DNA of 64,000 nucleotides from Psychromonas sp. psych-6C06 (GTDB lineage: Bacteria > Pseudomonadota > Gammaproteobacteria > Enterobacterales > Psychromonadaceae): NCBI RefSeq assembly GCF_002835465.1, contig NZ_PIZM01000004.1:1-64000 (forward strand). Direction: 5' to 3'. Of this stretch, positions 18,345 to 27,595 are shown piece by piece. The position numbers and the translations under genes are program-made. The notes under the pieces were generated by a model that was not told where the DNA came from, made no database searches, and was given only the letters and a program-made list of their open reading frames with translations. Within the stretch, counting starts at the first letter, position 1. Every line of letters begins with the position of its first letter.

Positions 18345-19343
18345 ATGATCACACTAGGTGAGTTTATTATTGATAAGCAACACGATTTCCCTGAAGCGAG
18401 TGGTGAATTAACATTACTACTCAGCGCTATTCAGTTGGCAGCAAAAGTAGTTAACCGAGAGATCAATAAGGCGGGCTTAGCCGATATTATTGGCAGTACT
18501 GGCAATGAAAATGTTCAGGGTGAAGTGCAACAAAAAATGGATCTGTACGCTAACGATAAATTTAAAGCAGCCTTAGAAGCGCGGGGTGAAGTATGTGGTA
18601 TCGCCTCCGAAGAGGAAGATGAATTTATTAGCTTTGATACAGAGCGTGGTTGCAACAGTAAATATGTCGTACTGATGGATCCACTTGATGGCTCTTCAAA
18701 TATCGATGTAAATGTTTCAGTTGGTACTATCTTCTCAATTTACAAACGTAAAAGCCCAGTGGGGACTCCTGTTGTCTTGGCAGACTTTTTACAACCTGGT
18801 GTTGACCAAGTTGCTGCCGGTTATGTGATTTACGGCTCTTCTACCATGCTAGTATATTCTACGGGTAATGGTGTGCACGGCTTTACCTGTGATCCCTCTT
18901 TAGGTGTATTTTATCTATCACATGAAAATATGCAGATCCCAGATAATGGCAAAACATATTCAATTAATGAAGGTAATTACCTTAAATTTCCACAGGGCGT
19001 AAAAGACTATCTTAAGTACTGCCAAGAAATTGATAGTGCGACAAACCGCCCTTATACCTCACGTTATATTGGCTCTTTAGTTTCTGACTTTCATCGTAAC
19101 CTTTTAACGGGAGGTATCTACATTTACCCTTCCACGGCCTCTGCACCAGAGGGAAAATTGCGCCTTCTTTATGAATGTAACCCGATTGCATTTTTAATGG
19201 AGCAAGCAGGTGGCAAAGCAAGTGATGGTCATCAGCGCATTTTAGAGATCATGCCAACTGAATTACACCAGCGAGTGCCTTTCTTCTGTGGTAGCAATAA
19301 CATGGTTGATAAAGCACACTCGATGATGGAAGCTTGTAAATAA
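18345..19343 (+). CDS. fbp: Fructose-1,6-bisphosphatase class 1, copy 2
   Basis: A 332-residue paralogue of the preceding gene with all the same active-site stretches ([37 protein letters not shown]). Differences cluster in the first 60 residues, around the GTP/LGS loop at 140-155 and in the last 40 residues. It has its own 200-bp upstream region and a good ribosome site (TTGGAG 7 bases before the ATG), so it is probably expressed independently of copy 1. Both copies look intact and functional. The pair may differ in allosteric control or in the carbon source that induces it. Confidence 0.96.
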   Translation: MITLGEFIIDKQHDFPEASGELTLLLSAIQLAAKVVNREINKAGLADIIGSTGNENVQGEVQQKMDLYANDKFKAALEARGEVCGIASEEEDEFISFDTERGCNSKYVVLMDPLDGSSNIDVNVSVGTIFSIYKRKSPVGTPVVLADFLQPGVDQVAAGYVIYGSSTMLVYSTGNGVHGFTCDPSLGVFYLSHENMQIPDNGKTYSINEGNYLKFPQGVKDYLKYCQEIDSATNRPYTSRYIGSLVSDFHRNLLTGGIYIYPSTASAPEGKLRLLYECNPIAFLMEQAGGKASDGHQRILEIMPTELHQRVPFFCGSNNMVDKAHSMMEACK

Positions 19344-19352
19344 AGTCGCTTA

Positions 19353-19387
19353 AACAACAATGCCACTCATGAAGTGGCATTGTTGTT
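19353..19387. terminator. Bidirectional terminator hairpin between fbp copy 2 and acyl-CoA ligase
   Basis: A 15-bp perfect stem (core ACAACAATGCCACT / AGTGGCATTGTTGT) with loop CATGA lies between convergent genes. Confidence 0.7.
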
Positions 19388-19406
19388 GTCAGAGCGCTAT
19401 TGCACG

Positions 19407-21104
19407 TTAAATATGTAAATAACGCTTTATTTTTTTGGTCGGTGTTTTAATAAAAGGCTCCGATTGTTCAAAGACAGTCATTATTTTTGAATAGTTAGCA
19501 AGTTGAGTATTAGCCTCATTTTTAATGCTTTCTAATGCGGCTAAAATCTCAGTGTGCAATGCCGAATCGCTGGTTTTTTTGATATTATGAGTTTCATCAA
19601 AAAGATCATAATCGATATGAATTTTCGCAACAACTTTACCTTCTAATTCATACACTAATGAATCCACTACCAACTCATTTTGATTGATAATTGACTCTAC
19701 CGCTTCAGGATAAATATTTTCACCACTTGCACCAATAATCACATTTTTACTACGACCATTAATGCTTAATATTCCGTTTTCATCAAGTTGACCAAGGTCA
19801 CCAGTATTTAACCAGCCGTCTTTATCTAACACTTCATCCGTACGCGTTTTATCTTTGTAATAGCCCATCATGACATTCGGACCGCGCACATGTAATTCAG
19901 CATCGCCTCCCTCTTGCCCATGCTGTACAAAACGTGTTTCCATGCGATCAACAATAATACCCGTTGTGCCGACAGCTGTGTTTCCCGGAATTGCGCCCGC
20001 GATAATCGGTGCCGTTTCGGTTAAGCCATAACCAATCGCATAGGGGAAGTTTGCTTCTTGTAAAAATTGTTCGACGTAGGGCGATAATTTGGCCCCCCCA
20101 ATACCAAAGAAGCGGATCTCTCCACCAAAGCTTTCAACTAACTTTGCACCGGCAATTTTATTAAGCTTTTTACGAATAAAACCAACATGGTTATACAAAT
20201 ATTTAATGATTGCATTTTTGTTGAAGCTAGCTTGTACCTTAGACTTATAAATTTTTTCAATCACTAAAGGCACGCTTAACATACAGGTTGGTTTTACTGT
20301 TGTCATCGCTTTCAAGATGATTTTCGGTGCAGGTGTTTTACTGATATAAAAAATGGAGGAACCATTACAAAATGGCACTAAGAAGCCAATTGAACATTCA
20401 AAGGTATGCGCAAGGGGAAGAATCGATAAAAAGCGATCTTCAGGAAGAATTTTAATTAATTTATCAGCCTGTTTTATCTGCGACACTAAATTATCATGCG
20501 ATAGCATCACCCCTTTAGATTGGCCAGTTGTACCGGATGTATAGATGATCACAGCAAGATCTTGCTTGTTGATACTCACCGATTTTTTTTCAGGTTGTTC
20601 CGATTTACTTAATTTAGCGCGAAATTGAGCAAGCTTTTCACTGCCTTTAAGCAAAAGCTCATTTTTTGAAGCGTAATCTTCTAGTAAACGTAAACTTTCT
20701 AATGAGAGAACAAATTTCAACGATGAGGTGAAATCGTCTTCCGCTAATTTATTACTCATTTTTTCAGAAACAAAAATCCCCTTAGCTTCTGAGTGTTTAA
20801 CGATATGATGAATCTCATTACTGTGAAAGTCAGGTAATATTGGCACGGCAACGGCGCCCATGGTGGTGATAGCAAGATAAGCGATTCCCCAATGTGGCAT
20901 ATTTTCGCTACAAATGGCGACTTTATCACCCTGTTCAATTCCTAAAGAGACTAATTTAGCCTGTAAAATTTCTATTTTTTGCTGTGCTTGTGCATAAGTG
21001 ATCGCTTCGCCATCCACATTGGCCACTAAGGTACAGGTTGAAAACTCAGAAAATGCGTGTGATGTAATATCTAATAACGTCTGAGCGTTGTTAATTGATG
21101 GCAT
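19407..21104 (-). CDS. AMP-dependent acyl-CoA synthetase (FadD-like ligase)
   Basis: Activates a carboxylic acid, probably a fatty acid, to acyl-AMP and then acyl-CoA. The 565-residue protein carries the adenylate-forming family motifs in order: YTSGTTGQSKGVMLSH (P-loop), GYGLTETAP, the NTGDLG hinge region with the conserved Asp, GRSKN and a C-terminal KTPTKKIKR containing the catalytic lysine. The large helical insertion typical of eukaryotic long-chain ligases is short here. Substrate length cannot be fixed from sequence. It is transcribed towards fbp copy 2, with RNase T upstream on the same strand 71 bp away. A role in fatty-acid feeding of the glyoxylate shunt would fit the surroundings. 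Confidence 0.85.
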   Translation of the reverse strand: MPSINNAQTLLDITSHAFSEFSTCTLVANVDGEAITYAQAQQKIEILQAKLVSLGIEQGDKVAICSENMPHWGIAYLAITTMGAVAVPILPDFHSNEIHHIVKHSEAKGIFVSEKMSNKLAEDDFTSSLKFVLSLESLRLLEDYASKNELLLKGSEKLAQFRAKLSKSEQPEKKSVSINKQDLAVIIYTSGTTGQSKGVMLSHDNLVSQIKQADKLIKILPEDRFLSILPLAHTFECSIGFLVPFCNGSSIFYISKTPAPKIILKAMTTVKPTCMLSVPLVIEKIYKSKVQASFNKNAIIKYLYNHVGFIRKKLNKIAGAKLVESFGGEIRFFGIGGAKLSPYVEQFLQEANFPYAIGYGLTETAPIIAGAIPGNTAVGTTGIIVDRMETRFVQHGQEGGDAELHVRGPNVMMGYYKDKTRTDEVLDKDGWLNTGDLGQLDENGILSINGRSKNVIIGASGENIYPEAVESIINQNELVVDSLVYELEGKVVAKIHIDYDLFDETHNIKKTSDSALHTEILAALESIKNEANTQLANYSKIMTVFEQSEPFIKTPTKKIKRYLHI

Positions 21105-21175
21105 AGTTACCTACTAATAAAAAAGATAAATAAGGAGTTAAGTAAAAAAACATGACTTTATTTTCAATATGGTGA

Positions 21176-21790
21176 TTAAAGTGGCCAACCGCCAAGTGCT
21201 TTTAATTTGTTAACCATATAAAAAAACAGTGATGCGGTTACTTCTGTATCGTACAGAGCTGAATGCGCTTCATTATTATCATAGGCTATATTTGCTTGTG
21301 CGCACGCTTTAGCGAGTACAGTTTGCCCGAGTATCAATCCCGCCATACTTGCGGTATCAAAGCTGGCAAAGGGGTGAAATGGCATTCTTTTTAAATTACA
21401 TCGTTGCGTTGCTTGATTAATAAAACCTTGGTCGAAGGTCGCATTGTGGGCCACAATAATGGAGCGATTACAGTGATTTAACTTTTGATGCTTGCGGACC
21501 AATTTAAATATATCAGTCAAAGCATCACGTTCATCAACCGCACCACGCAATGGGTTAAAAGGGTCAATACCGGTAAATTCCAGCGCTTTGGGATCTAAGT
21601 TTGCGCCTTCAAAGGGAGCCACGTGAAAATGAATTTTATCAGCGCAGTATAAATAACCTTGATCATCCATTGCTGGGAAAATCGCTGCAATCTCTAGTAT
21701 TGCATCGGTCTGTGCATTTAGCCCAGAGGTTTCAATATCAATGATAACGGGATAATAACCTCGAAATCGCTTCGCTAATTGGTTTTCCAT
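21176..21790 (-). CDS. rnt: Ribonuclease T
   Basis: A DEDDh-family 3' exoribonuclease that trims the CCA end of tRNA and the 3' ends of 5S and 23S rRNA. The 204-residue length is close to that of E. coli RNase T. Exo I motif DIETSGLN holds the first Asp/Glu pair (residues 18 and 20), Exo II is [10 protein letters not shown] and Exo III is [11 protein letters not shown] with the general-base His and last Asp. The N-terminal FRGYYPV stretch is typical for RNase T and separates it from DNA polymerase epsilon-type exonucleases. Its only close neighbour is the acyl-CoA ligase gene. Confidence 0.95.
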   Translation of the reverse strand: MENQLAKRFRGYYPVIIDIETSGLNAQTDAILEIAAIFPAMDDQGYLYCADKIHFHVAPFEGANLDPKALEFTGIDPFNPLRGAVDERDALTDIFKLVRKHQKLNHCNRSIIVAHNATFDQGFINQATQRCNLKRMPFHPFASFDTASMAGLILGQTVLAKACAQANIAYDNNEAHSALYDTEVTASLFFYMVNKLKALGGWPL

Positions 21791-21907
21791 AAAATACTCA
21801 TAATCAAAAATGAGGGGCGATTATGCCATAAAGTGAATATATTTTGCTAAAGAATGCGGCCACACTGCCGATAGTTTATTTATGCAGCCCAATTGATGAG
21901 ATTAATT

Positions 21908-22777
21908 ATGAAAATACAGTTAATGGCAACGCTACTTTTATGCATTAATAGTAGCTATGCTACTAATAAAAGCTACAACGCCAACATTGATAATTCATTG
22001 TGGTACATCTCTAGTTCGACGCCTATTCAGTGTACCCTTGAGCACCCTATTCCAAGGTATGGTCAAGCTCACTTTGAAGCGCGTGCAAGTAAAAATATCA
22101 ATCTTGATTTTATTTTGCATAGTAAACGCGCACTCCCCAAAACCCGCTCAGTGACCTTAAAGTCGGTACCACCGCAATGGCGACCAGGTAGCGAAGCACA
22201 GACAATTGGAAAAGTCACCTTCCACCAACAATTTGATGGTTACGTAACGCGTCAAAATGCATGGCAGATGCTCAGTGAACTCGAACAAGGTAAAGTACCC
22301 ACTTTTTATTATCAAGATTGGTATAACAAAGATCAGGTAACCAGCGTTGGTTTGTCTGCAGTTAATTTTATGAAAAGTTACGACGACTTTAACAACTGTA
22401 TCGACCAATTGCTTCCATACAATTTCGATGACATTGCCTACAGTATTCTCAAATACAATAAAAACGGTGTTAAGCTAACCGCTTTTTCTAAAAAACGATT
22501 AAAAATGATCGGCGATTATATTAAACATGACGAGAGTATCAGTGTTGTACTCGTTTCAGGTTACTCAGACAGTTACGGTGCGAAATATCGTAATTTAGAA
22601 CTCTCTCAGCAACGTGCAAGTTCAGTTAAAGATTACCTTGCTCAGCTAGGCCTCGATGATGAAAAAATCCAAGTATCCGGATATGGAGAAAAACACCATG
22701 TTGCAGATAATGGAACTGTTCTGGGACGTATGCAAAACCGACGCGTGGTGATTTCCATCGAAAGAGAAGAGATATAA
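21908..22777 (+). CDS. motY: Sodium-driven polar flagellar protein MotY
   Basis: Part of the T-ring that anchors the PomAB stator around the basal body of Na+-driven polar flagella in Vibrio-like bacteria. The product has a signal peptide (MKIQLMATLLLCINSSYA), the MotY-specific N-terminal domain (CTLEHPIPRYGQAHFEARASKNINLDF in two pieces, two conserved cysteines) and a C-terminal OmpA-like peptidoglycan-binding domain (about 170-290, GYSDSYGAKYRNLELS, QQRASSVKDYL). The ATG at 21908 best fits the signal peptide; an ATG at 21896 would add four residues. No other flagellar genes are in the window, which is normal since motY is often solitary. Confidence 0.93.
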   Translation: MKIQLMATLLLCINSSYATNKSYNANIDNSLWYISSSTPIQCTLEHPIPRYGQAHFEARASKNINLDFILHSKRALPKTRSVTLKSVPPQWRPGSEAQTIGKVTFHQQFDGYVTRQNAWQMLSELEQGKVPTFYYQDWYNKDQVTSVGLSAVNFMKSYDDFNNCIDQLLPYNFDDIAYSILKYNKNGVKLTAFSKKRLKMIGDYIKHDESISVVLVSGYSDSYGAKYRNLELSQQRASSVKDYLAQLGLDDEKIQVSGYGEKHHVADNGTVLGRMQNRRVVISIEREEI

Positions 22778-22868
22778 ACAGCAAACTCAGTTGCTCCTAA
22801 TGATCTAATAGACAGTCTGGTTCGTATCAGTGATCATCAGTAATTGAAAACAGACATTGGAGCTTGTT

Positions 22869-23240
22869 ATGTTACGTATTTTATTAATGTTACTCTTACC
22901 TTTCGCCCTATTTGCATGCACTACAACCGAAATACAGGATCAAGTGAAAGCTAAAAATTGGTTTGCAGTCGGAGAGTATGATGCCAGCCATGGTTTTATT
23001 GAAAAATCAGAAAAAAGCTTACAAAAACTAAGTGATAAATTTGCCGATAAAAGCATCAACTATGCTGAATATTTAAAAGGGTATAAACAAGCATTAGATA
23101 GCTACTGCGATATAGAAAATGCTTATATTCTTGGAGTCCAAGGTATGACTTATCGTAATATTTGTGATCGCTACCCTCATGGATGGGCTTTTTATCAAGA
23201 CTGGATTAGTGGACGTAACTCACGAGCGGCGTCGATGTAA
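22869..23240 (+). CDS. DUF2799 lipoprotein
   Basis: A 123-residue protein starting MLRILLMLLLPFALFACTTT, a clear lipoprotein signal with the lipobox cysteine at about residue 17. The mature part fits the DUF2799 pattern: W-x-x-VGEYDASHG, a helical middle, Y-x-x-GYKQALDSYC, then GVQGMTYRNICDR. Conserved cysteines after the lipobox suggest a disulfide. The ATG at 22869 has TTGGAG six bases upstream. Function of the family is unknown; it is probably in the outer or inner membrane facing the periplasm. It lies 91 bp downstream of motY. Confidence 0.8.
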   Translation: MLRILLMLLLPFALFACTTTEIQDQVKAKNWFAVGEYDASHGFIEKSEKSLQKLSDKFADKSINYAEYLKGYKQALDSYCDIENAYILGVQGMTYRNICDRYPHGWAFYQDWISGRNSRAASM

Positions 23241-23256
23241 GTATTGCTTGTTATTG

Positions 23257-23288
23257 ATGAATGGCTTAATTTTAAATAAGCCATTCAT
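23257..23288. terminator. 12-bp hairpin, likely bidirectional terminator
   Basis: ATGAATGGCTTA and TAAGCCATTCAT pair perfectly around an 8-nt loop, between the DUF2799 gene and the convergent YajD-type gene. Confidence 0.6.
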
Positions 23289-23443
23289 ATCAAAAGAAAT
23301 AAATAGTCTCTCTCATATATAATTTAAAATAGCTTTATCTCTTCACAGACATTTTCTAAGAAAAAATAGTTAGGTGAAATTTATGCTTGAGCTAGGACAC
23401 TTTTACTAAATGAAATTACATAATTAATTCGATTGCTGAAGCG

Positions 23444-23776
23444 CTATTTTTTCATCTTACTCATCAAATCAGCAAAAGGGTTATACGTCGCTCCACCTTG
23501 CATATCATCCCCTGCCTCAACACTACTTCCATATAGATCAGCTTGCGTGTATTTATCATGTTCGTGATCATGGCAATAGATGCACAATAACTCCCAGTTA
23601 CTGCCATCTGCCGGATTATTACTATGATCGTGATCCATATGATGAACAGTCAGCTCTTTCAAATTCGAATAGACAAATTCGCGTGCACACTTACCACAAA
23701 CCCATGGAAACAGTTTCAATGCTTTATCACGGTAGTCACTTTCTAAACTTTTATAATTGCCAGGAATATAAGCCAT
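23444..23776 (-). CDS. yajD: YajD-type HNH nuclease family protein
   Basis: A 110-residue protein matching E. coli YajD in length and layout. It has zinc-ligand pairs CGKC (27-30) and CIYCHD, flanking the HNH core VHHMDHDHSNNP-ADGSNWELLC. HNH domains cleave or nick DNA, but YajD itself has no established role. AAAGAG precedes the ATG by about 6 bases. It stands alone on the minus strand between plus-strand genes. Confidence 0.88.
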   Translation of the reverse strand: MAYIPGNYKSLESDYRDKALKLFPWVCGKCAREFVYSNLKELTVHHMDHDHSNNPADGSNWELLCIYCHDHEHDKYTQADLYGSSVEAGDDMQGGATYNPFADLMSKMKK

Positions 23777-24065
23777 AGTTTTCTCTTTAATTATTGATCA
23801 TTTATTGCCGTAGTTTAACGTTATCACAGTATCAGGTACAACAGGTTCAAGTGCAATTGTCTTTTGCACCAAACTAGATGCGATTGCTGTTTCGCGTTTT
23901 TTTGCAAAAAATGTAGCTATTGGGGTTCAATAAAAACACTTTTATCTTGATCTATTAGCCTTCAACAGTAGGCAACACAAAACTAAAAGACGTTTCTACG
24001 AACTTCACTACCGATAGTGATATACTGATAGTTATTTTATCTCACTTATATTAAACAGGTCTTTT
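23777..24065. other. Non-coding region upstream of the unknown operon
   Basis: No reading frame is credible in these 289 bases. It presumably carries divergent promoters for the yajD-type gene and the 24066 gene. ACTAAAAGACGTTT near 23985 also occurs inside the inverted-repeat element at 49484-49678, and TTTCGCGTTT near 23890 resembles the left part of that element. A decayed third copy is possible but not shown. Confidence 0.4.
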
Positions 24066-24728
24066 ATGGTTCTCTTTTCTCAAGAAATATACACATTAAT
24101 CTCAACTGCACTCTCTGAATTAGAGGCTTCACAGGCATCTGGACGTACTCCGAAAAACCCACTTAATGAAGCCCATTATCTTGGTGCTTGGGTGACAACA
24201 GCAATGAAACAGAAACGCTTTGATGGCATTACTGTACCAACTTTAAAAGCATGGCAAAGCAAAGCGCGAAGTTTAGGTAAAAATGCGGGATTAAAAGATC
24301 AATTTGCCTATCTTCAAAAATGCTATGACCAAGTTCTTGATGAAGATAAAAAAGTAAAAGTGGTCAGCCGTGCTCAAGTTGATGCGTTAGTCGAAGCACT
24401 TGAGTTACAACAATGGATGGTTAACACCGATCTAATAGTCGGTAATAAACTTAATCGCCACAGTGGTGGGGCAGCCTCTTTAATTATTTGTGCAGATGAA
24501 CTAGCTGACTGTTTCGATGAACAAGATATTTTAATCAAGCCTCTGTCTATTTACTTGCGTGGCGATTTACAAATATTGGTTGGTGCTGCCTTTACACAAA
24601 ATTTACTGTTGCATAAAATCACTGATTATAAATCTAAGGTAAAATATCACGGTGAGTTTATCGTTTATCCTAATAATGATGGCGAGAAACTTCCCGAGTT
24701 TCCAATAGATGTTGTATTAGAGAAGTAG
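24066..24728 (+). CDS. Hypothetical cytoplasmic protein, possibly DUF2913-like
   Basis: A 220-residue soluble protein without signal peptide or membrane segment. It is helix-rich in the first half (repeated Leu/Ala heptad-like spacing, SALSELEASQASGR, LKAWQSKARSLGKNAGLKDQ) and more beta-like towards the end (HGEFIVYPNNDGEK). The pattern, with an N-terminal helical bundle and a basic middle, recalls the DUF2913 family of Vibrionales and relatives, but I recognise it only weakly. It is 13 bp upstream of the 24742 gene and surely in one operon with it. No function is offered. The frame, ribosome site (AGG before the ATG) and coding character are convincing. Confidence 0.6.
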   Translation: MVLFSQEIYTLISTALSELEASQASGRTPKNPLNEAHYLGAWVTTAMKQKRFDGITVPTLKAWQSKARSLGKNAGLKDQFAYLQKCYDQVLDEDKKVKVVSRAQVDALVEALELQQWMVNTDLIVGNKLNRHSGGAASLIICADELADCFDEQDILIKPLSIYLRGDLQILVGAAFTQNLLLHKITDYKSKVKYHGEFIVYPNNDGEKLPEFPIDVVLEK

Positions 24729-24741
24729 TCAAAGGATGCCA

Positions 24742-26118
24742 ATGTTAGAACAGCAAAGTTCAATTTTATCAGAACAAGAGTTGCAATTATTGGCATCGTA
24801 TTCACGAAAAAATAACTACTCTCGTTGCAAAGTTTACAGCTATAAGAATACCTACCGTAGTATTACTAACGAACTGCAAGTTGCTAATAATATTGAGCAG
24901 TTAATTTTTATGCTTCGCTCAAGCCCACGTGGCATAGCATTGATTGTTCCTGATAGTATCGAATCTGAGCCAGCTAGTGATATTGAAGAGTTAGTGACAC
25001 TCTTAACACATCGCGCCGATATTCGCGTACTTTGGTTAGGCTCATTACCAAGCATGGAAACTAACATTTCTTCTTTTGTACATTGTAGCGATGAAGAAAA
25101 TCTTAAAGAAAATATCACCGAATGGAAACAATCACTTAAACGACTCTTTGAAAAGTGGTTAAGCGATTACTCTGTTGTGTTAGTAAGCTCTGATAATAAA
25201 AAAAGCATTCATCAGACAGCCTTTAACAATATAGGTTTAGATAATGTCCACTACCTTGATGCCGATACCCTTAGTGCTTCGCTAGGTAAACCTAAGCTAT
25301 TAATTATTGATTTACAAACAGAGGGGTTACACCTTGTCAACGAGTTGAATGAGCTCACTAATAACGACTGGTTTCCTATCATTATCACGTTTGGTGAATT
25401 ACCGGCCAACGTTTGCTATGCAACCTATACACTGATCGAAAATAGTGGTTTTCCAGTACTTGCCACATTAAATAATATTCCTGATAAATCCCAGTGGGAG
25501 CAGCTATTTTTATCGCTTTTTTCACGCGTTTACTTAAAACATTGGGTCAGTGAATCCCCCACTTCTGCCGGTGCTTATAAACTTTATCATTTAGAGAAAA
25601 GTGTCATTGAAAGTTATTTTTGCGTACATGGCATGAATAAAACACAGATTTCGGCACTGCCGAAGTCCGACAATATCCGCTATATTATCCATGCTAAAAG
25701 TGTTCAAGACTGGTTTCCCGATGGCGTCCAACGTGAAATACGTTTTAAACTCGCTGACGAATTGGGATGCGATGCCAATCATTTAGATATTTGTATTGAG
25801 CACCCCGAAAGAATATTGCGCACCTCTATCTTTTTTTCAGGGCTAGTCATGGCTCGCTTAATTAATACCAAGGTTTATTGGTGGATTCACAGTGAACGTG
25901 AACTTTTAACAGACATTCTTAAAAACTTTCCCGTTTCTGATGTCATTTTGTCTGAATCGCTTAGCCACCAGCTGATCAGAGGTCCTTCAGAGTTATTGCT
26001 TGATTTTCTCGAGCAGGCACAGCAACAACAGATCAATATGATTGCTAGCCTATCCCCTTCAAATAGCACCGCAGAAGCACTTGCTTTATATGGTATTACA
26101 GCAGTTATTAGTCGATAA
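24742..26118 (+). CDS. Unknown protein, possibly a degenerate receiver-EAL signalling protein
   Basis: A 458-residue protein of unrecognised family. The ATG at 24742 is preferred because AAGGA sits 5 bases upstream; the ATG at 24736 directly abuts that site. Residues about 150-250 have receiver-like alternation (VVLVSSDN, LLIIDLQTEGLHLV, FPIIITFGELP) with an Asp at the usual phospho-acceptor place but lacking the normal acidic pair. The last 110 residues resemble the C-terminal half of an EAL domain (VSDVILSESLSHQLI, LLDFLEQAQQQQINMIASL, TAEALALYGITAV) without the catalytic glutamates. If right, it would be an enzymatically dead c-di-GMP or protein-interaction module. It is in operon with the 24066 gene. 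The similarity is by eye only. Confidence 0.5.
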   Translation: MLEQQSSILSEQELQLLASYSRKNNYSRCKVYSYKNTYRSITNELQVANNIEQLIFMLRSSPRGIALIVPDSIESEPASDIEELVTLLTHRADIRVLWLGSLPSMETNISSFVHCSDEENLKENITEWKQSLKRLFEKWLSDYSVVLVSSDNKKSIHQTAFNNIGLDNVHYLDADTLSASLGKPKLLIIDLQTEGLHLVNELNELTNNDWFPIIITFGELPANVCYATYTLIENSGFPVLATLNNIPDKSQWEQLFLSLFSRVYLKHWVSESPTSAGAYKLYHLEKSVIESYFCVHGMNKTQISALPKSDNIRYIIHAKSVQDWFPDGVQREIRFKLADELGCDANHLDICIEHPERILRTSIFFSGLVMARLINTKVYWWIHSERELLTDILKNFPVSDVILSESLSHQLIRGPSELLLDFLEQAQQQQINMIASLSPSNSTAEALALYGITAVISR

Positions 26119-26205
26119 TTTTTACCATCCACATAATATTGTTATTGGGGCTTATTACCGAAAAGTGATGAAGAAAAGAGCAAGTCGCATTCCCCCCTAA
26201 TAGCG

Positions 26206-26289
26206 AGGGTCTGTTGATATTTAGAGTTGTTTTGCAACAAATATTGCCCTACGGGTTCAACATTTAAACGACAAAGTTCAACACACCCT
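26206..26289. mobile_element. 84-bp inverted-repeat-ended element, short copy (MITE-like)
   Basis: The left end AGGGTCTGTTGATATTT and the inverted right end AGGGTGTGTTGAACTTT match at 14 of 17 positions. Inner blocks (TTTTGCAACAAATATTGCCC; CATTTAAACGACA) are shared with the longer element at 49484-49678. It contains no gene. It looks like an internally deleted non-autonomous element. Target-site duplications were not clear. Confidence 0.6.
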
Positions 26290-26342
26290 AACTATTATTT
26301 TAACCAACAACAAGTAGCTCAAAGAGCTGATATGGATATGGA

Positions 26343-26882
26343 TTAACCAACCGAGTAACTACATGTGGTCAGTAACTCTTTTTCAATCAGTTTTAATAGA
26401 AACAACTCTCGTTCAACCGACATGCCTTTCTTATCGCTTTCAGCCAAAGTGTTCTGGTTGTGTTTTATTGCCTCACTGATTGGCAACCAAACCGCTTTCA
26501 TACCATTTTTTATCTCGTAATCTTCAAATTTAGTCTCACCAAGTTGCTCATCAATTTCACAACGAAAGCAGTAAGATTGCATTTTCATGGCATCAAAATC
26601 TTCTTTGTACCATGGTCGAAACTCTTCGTATAATCCAAACTCTTCGATATTACGAATATGCTTTGCGCCGGTTTCCTCTGCTAACTCTCTTTTAAAACCT
26701 TCAAGCAACGCTTCTCCATCATCAACTCCACCGCCGGGTAAAGTATAATCATCATAACGCTCGGTATATAAGAGTAATATTTTGTCACCTTTTAACACAA
26801 TCGCCCGTGTAGCAATACGCTCAAAATAGCGATACTCAGCTAAATTCACAGCAGGATGGCAAGTCGATCGTAATAAGCGCAT
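26343..26882 (-). CDS. Nudix hydrolase
   Basis: A 179-residue protein with a complete Nudix box: GGGVDDGE, then a spacer, then RELAEETGA, which supplies the metal-binding glutamates. Members cleave nucleoside diphosphates linked to another moiety (NTPs, ADP-ribose, NADH, CoA derivatives); which one applies here is not readable. Residues before the box (RAIVLKGDKILLLYTERYDDYTLP) form the typical first strands. The ATG at 26882 (MRLLRSTCHP) has GGAA nine bases upstream; an upstream TTG is less likely. It lies 35 bp downstream of trmK and may share its transcript. Confidence 0.85.
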   Translation of the reverse strand: MRLLRSTCHPAVNLAEYRYFERIATRAIVLKGDKILLLYTERYDDYTLPGGGVDDGEALLEGFKRELAEETGAKHIRNIEEFGLYEEFRPWYKEDFDAMKMQSYCFRCEIDEQLGETKFEDYEIKNGMKAVWLPISEAIKHNQNTLAESDKKGMSVERELFLLKLIEKELLTTCSYSVG

Positions 26883-26917
26883 GGTAAACAGTTCCAATAA
26901 TTAAATAAGGGCGAAGA

Positions 26918-27595
26918 TTATAACCTAGCAATCGCTTGATACGCGCTAATTATTTCACTCGCTTTACTATTCGAATTTTTAGCCATACGTTGATAATGGC
27001 TAATTGTTTGTTGAAGATAAGTTCGATGCTCGCTATTTGCGAAATCCCACATTTTATCGCCAACTAAAGAAACAGGAGCACCTGATCCATTACTGATATG
27101 CAACACTTCATAAAAACGCTTGTTTTCAGCAACGATAAACTCATCGATAAGGGCACAATCATTCTCCTTCAAAAAGTGGCGAAGTTGATAATTGTGATGT
27201 ACGGGAGACAAAATAAATTCAACATTGCTTTGTTGTACCTGAGGCAATATTTTTTCAAGTAGATCAATTAATAAATGCCCACCTATACCGGCAATGATAA
27301 TTAAATGTCTGTCGTTATTAAATGCTTTAATAGGTAATGTTGCCACATCTAAACAATGTACTTGCCAGTGCTTATCACCGCTATAAAAACGGGTCAATTT
27401 ACAGGTTATCTCCTCCATTAACGGGGCAACAACATCAACAAAATGGACACATTCTCCTTTACCATGGGCAAGTAGCTGAAACCCTAATAAGCCATGATCA
27501 CAACAACAATCCCAAATATGATCATAGCCCTCTCTCACCGACGCCTCAATGGCAGCTAATCGTTTGCCTAGTTTTACCTTACTTAATTCAATCAT
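26918..27595 (-). CDS. trmK: tRNA (adenine-N1)-methyltransferase TrmK family
   Basis: A class I SAM-dependent methyltransferase of 225 residues, related to TrmK, which makes m1A22 in bacterial tRNA. SAM-binding motif I appears as DCCCDHGLLG (residues 29-38), motif II as HFVDV, the later strand as LIIIAGIGGHLL, and the catalytic-loop region as SPVHHNYQLRHFL. Its first 8 bases overlap the end of tex, so it is translationally coupled to that gene. Gammaproteobacterial members are often annotated only as SAM-dependent methyltransferase, and whether this one really modifies A22 is untested. Confidence 0.82.
   Translation of the reverse strand: MIELSKVKLGKRLAAIEASVREGYDHIWDCCCDHGLLGFQLLAHGKGECVHFVDVVAPLMEEITCKLTRFYSGDKHWQVHCLDVATLPIKAFNNDRHLIIIAGIGGHLLIDLLEKILPQVQQSNVEFILSPVHHNYQLRHFLKENDCALIDEFIVAENKRFYEVLHISNGSGAPVSLVGDKMWDFANSEHRTYLQQTISHYQRMAKNSNSKASEIISAYQAIARL

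Noticed and set aside
23820-24010. Possible third copy of the AGG-CTGTTGA element
   Set aside because: Only short words (TTTCGCGTTT, CTAAAAGACGTTT) match and no inverted ends could be found; kept as a note in the intergenic entry.
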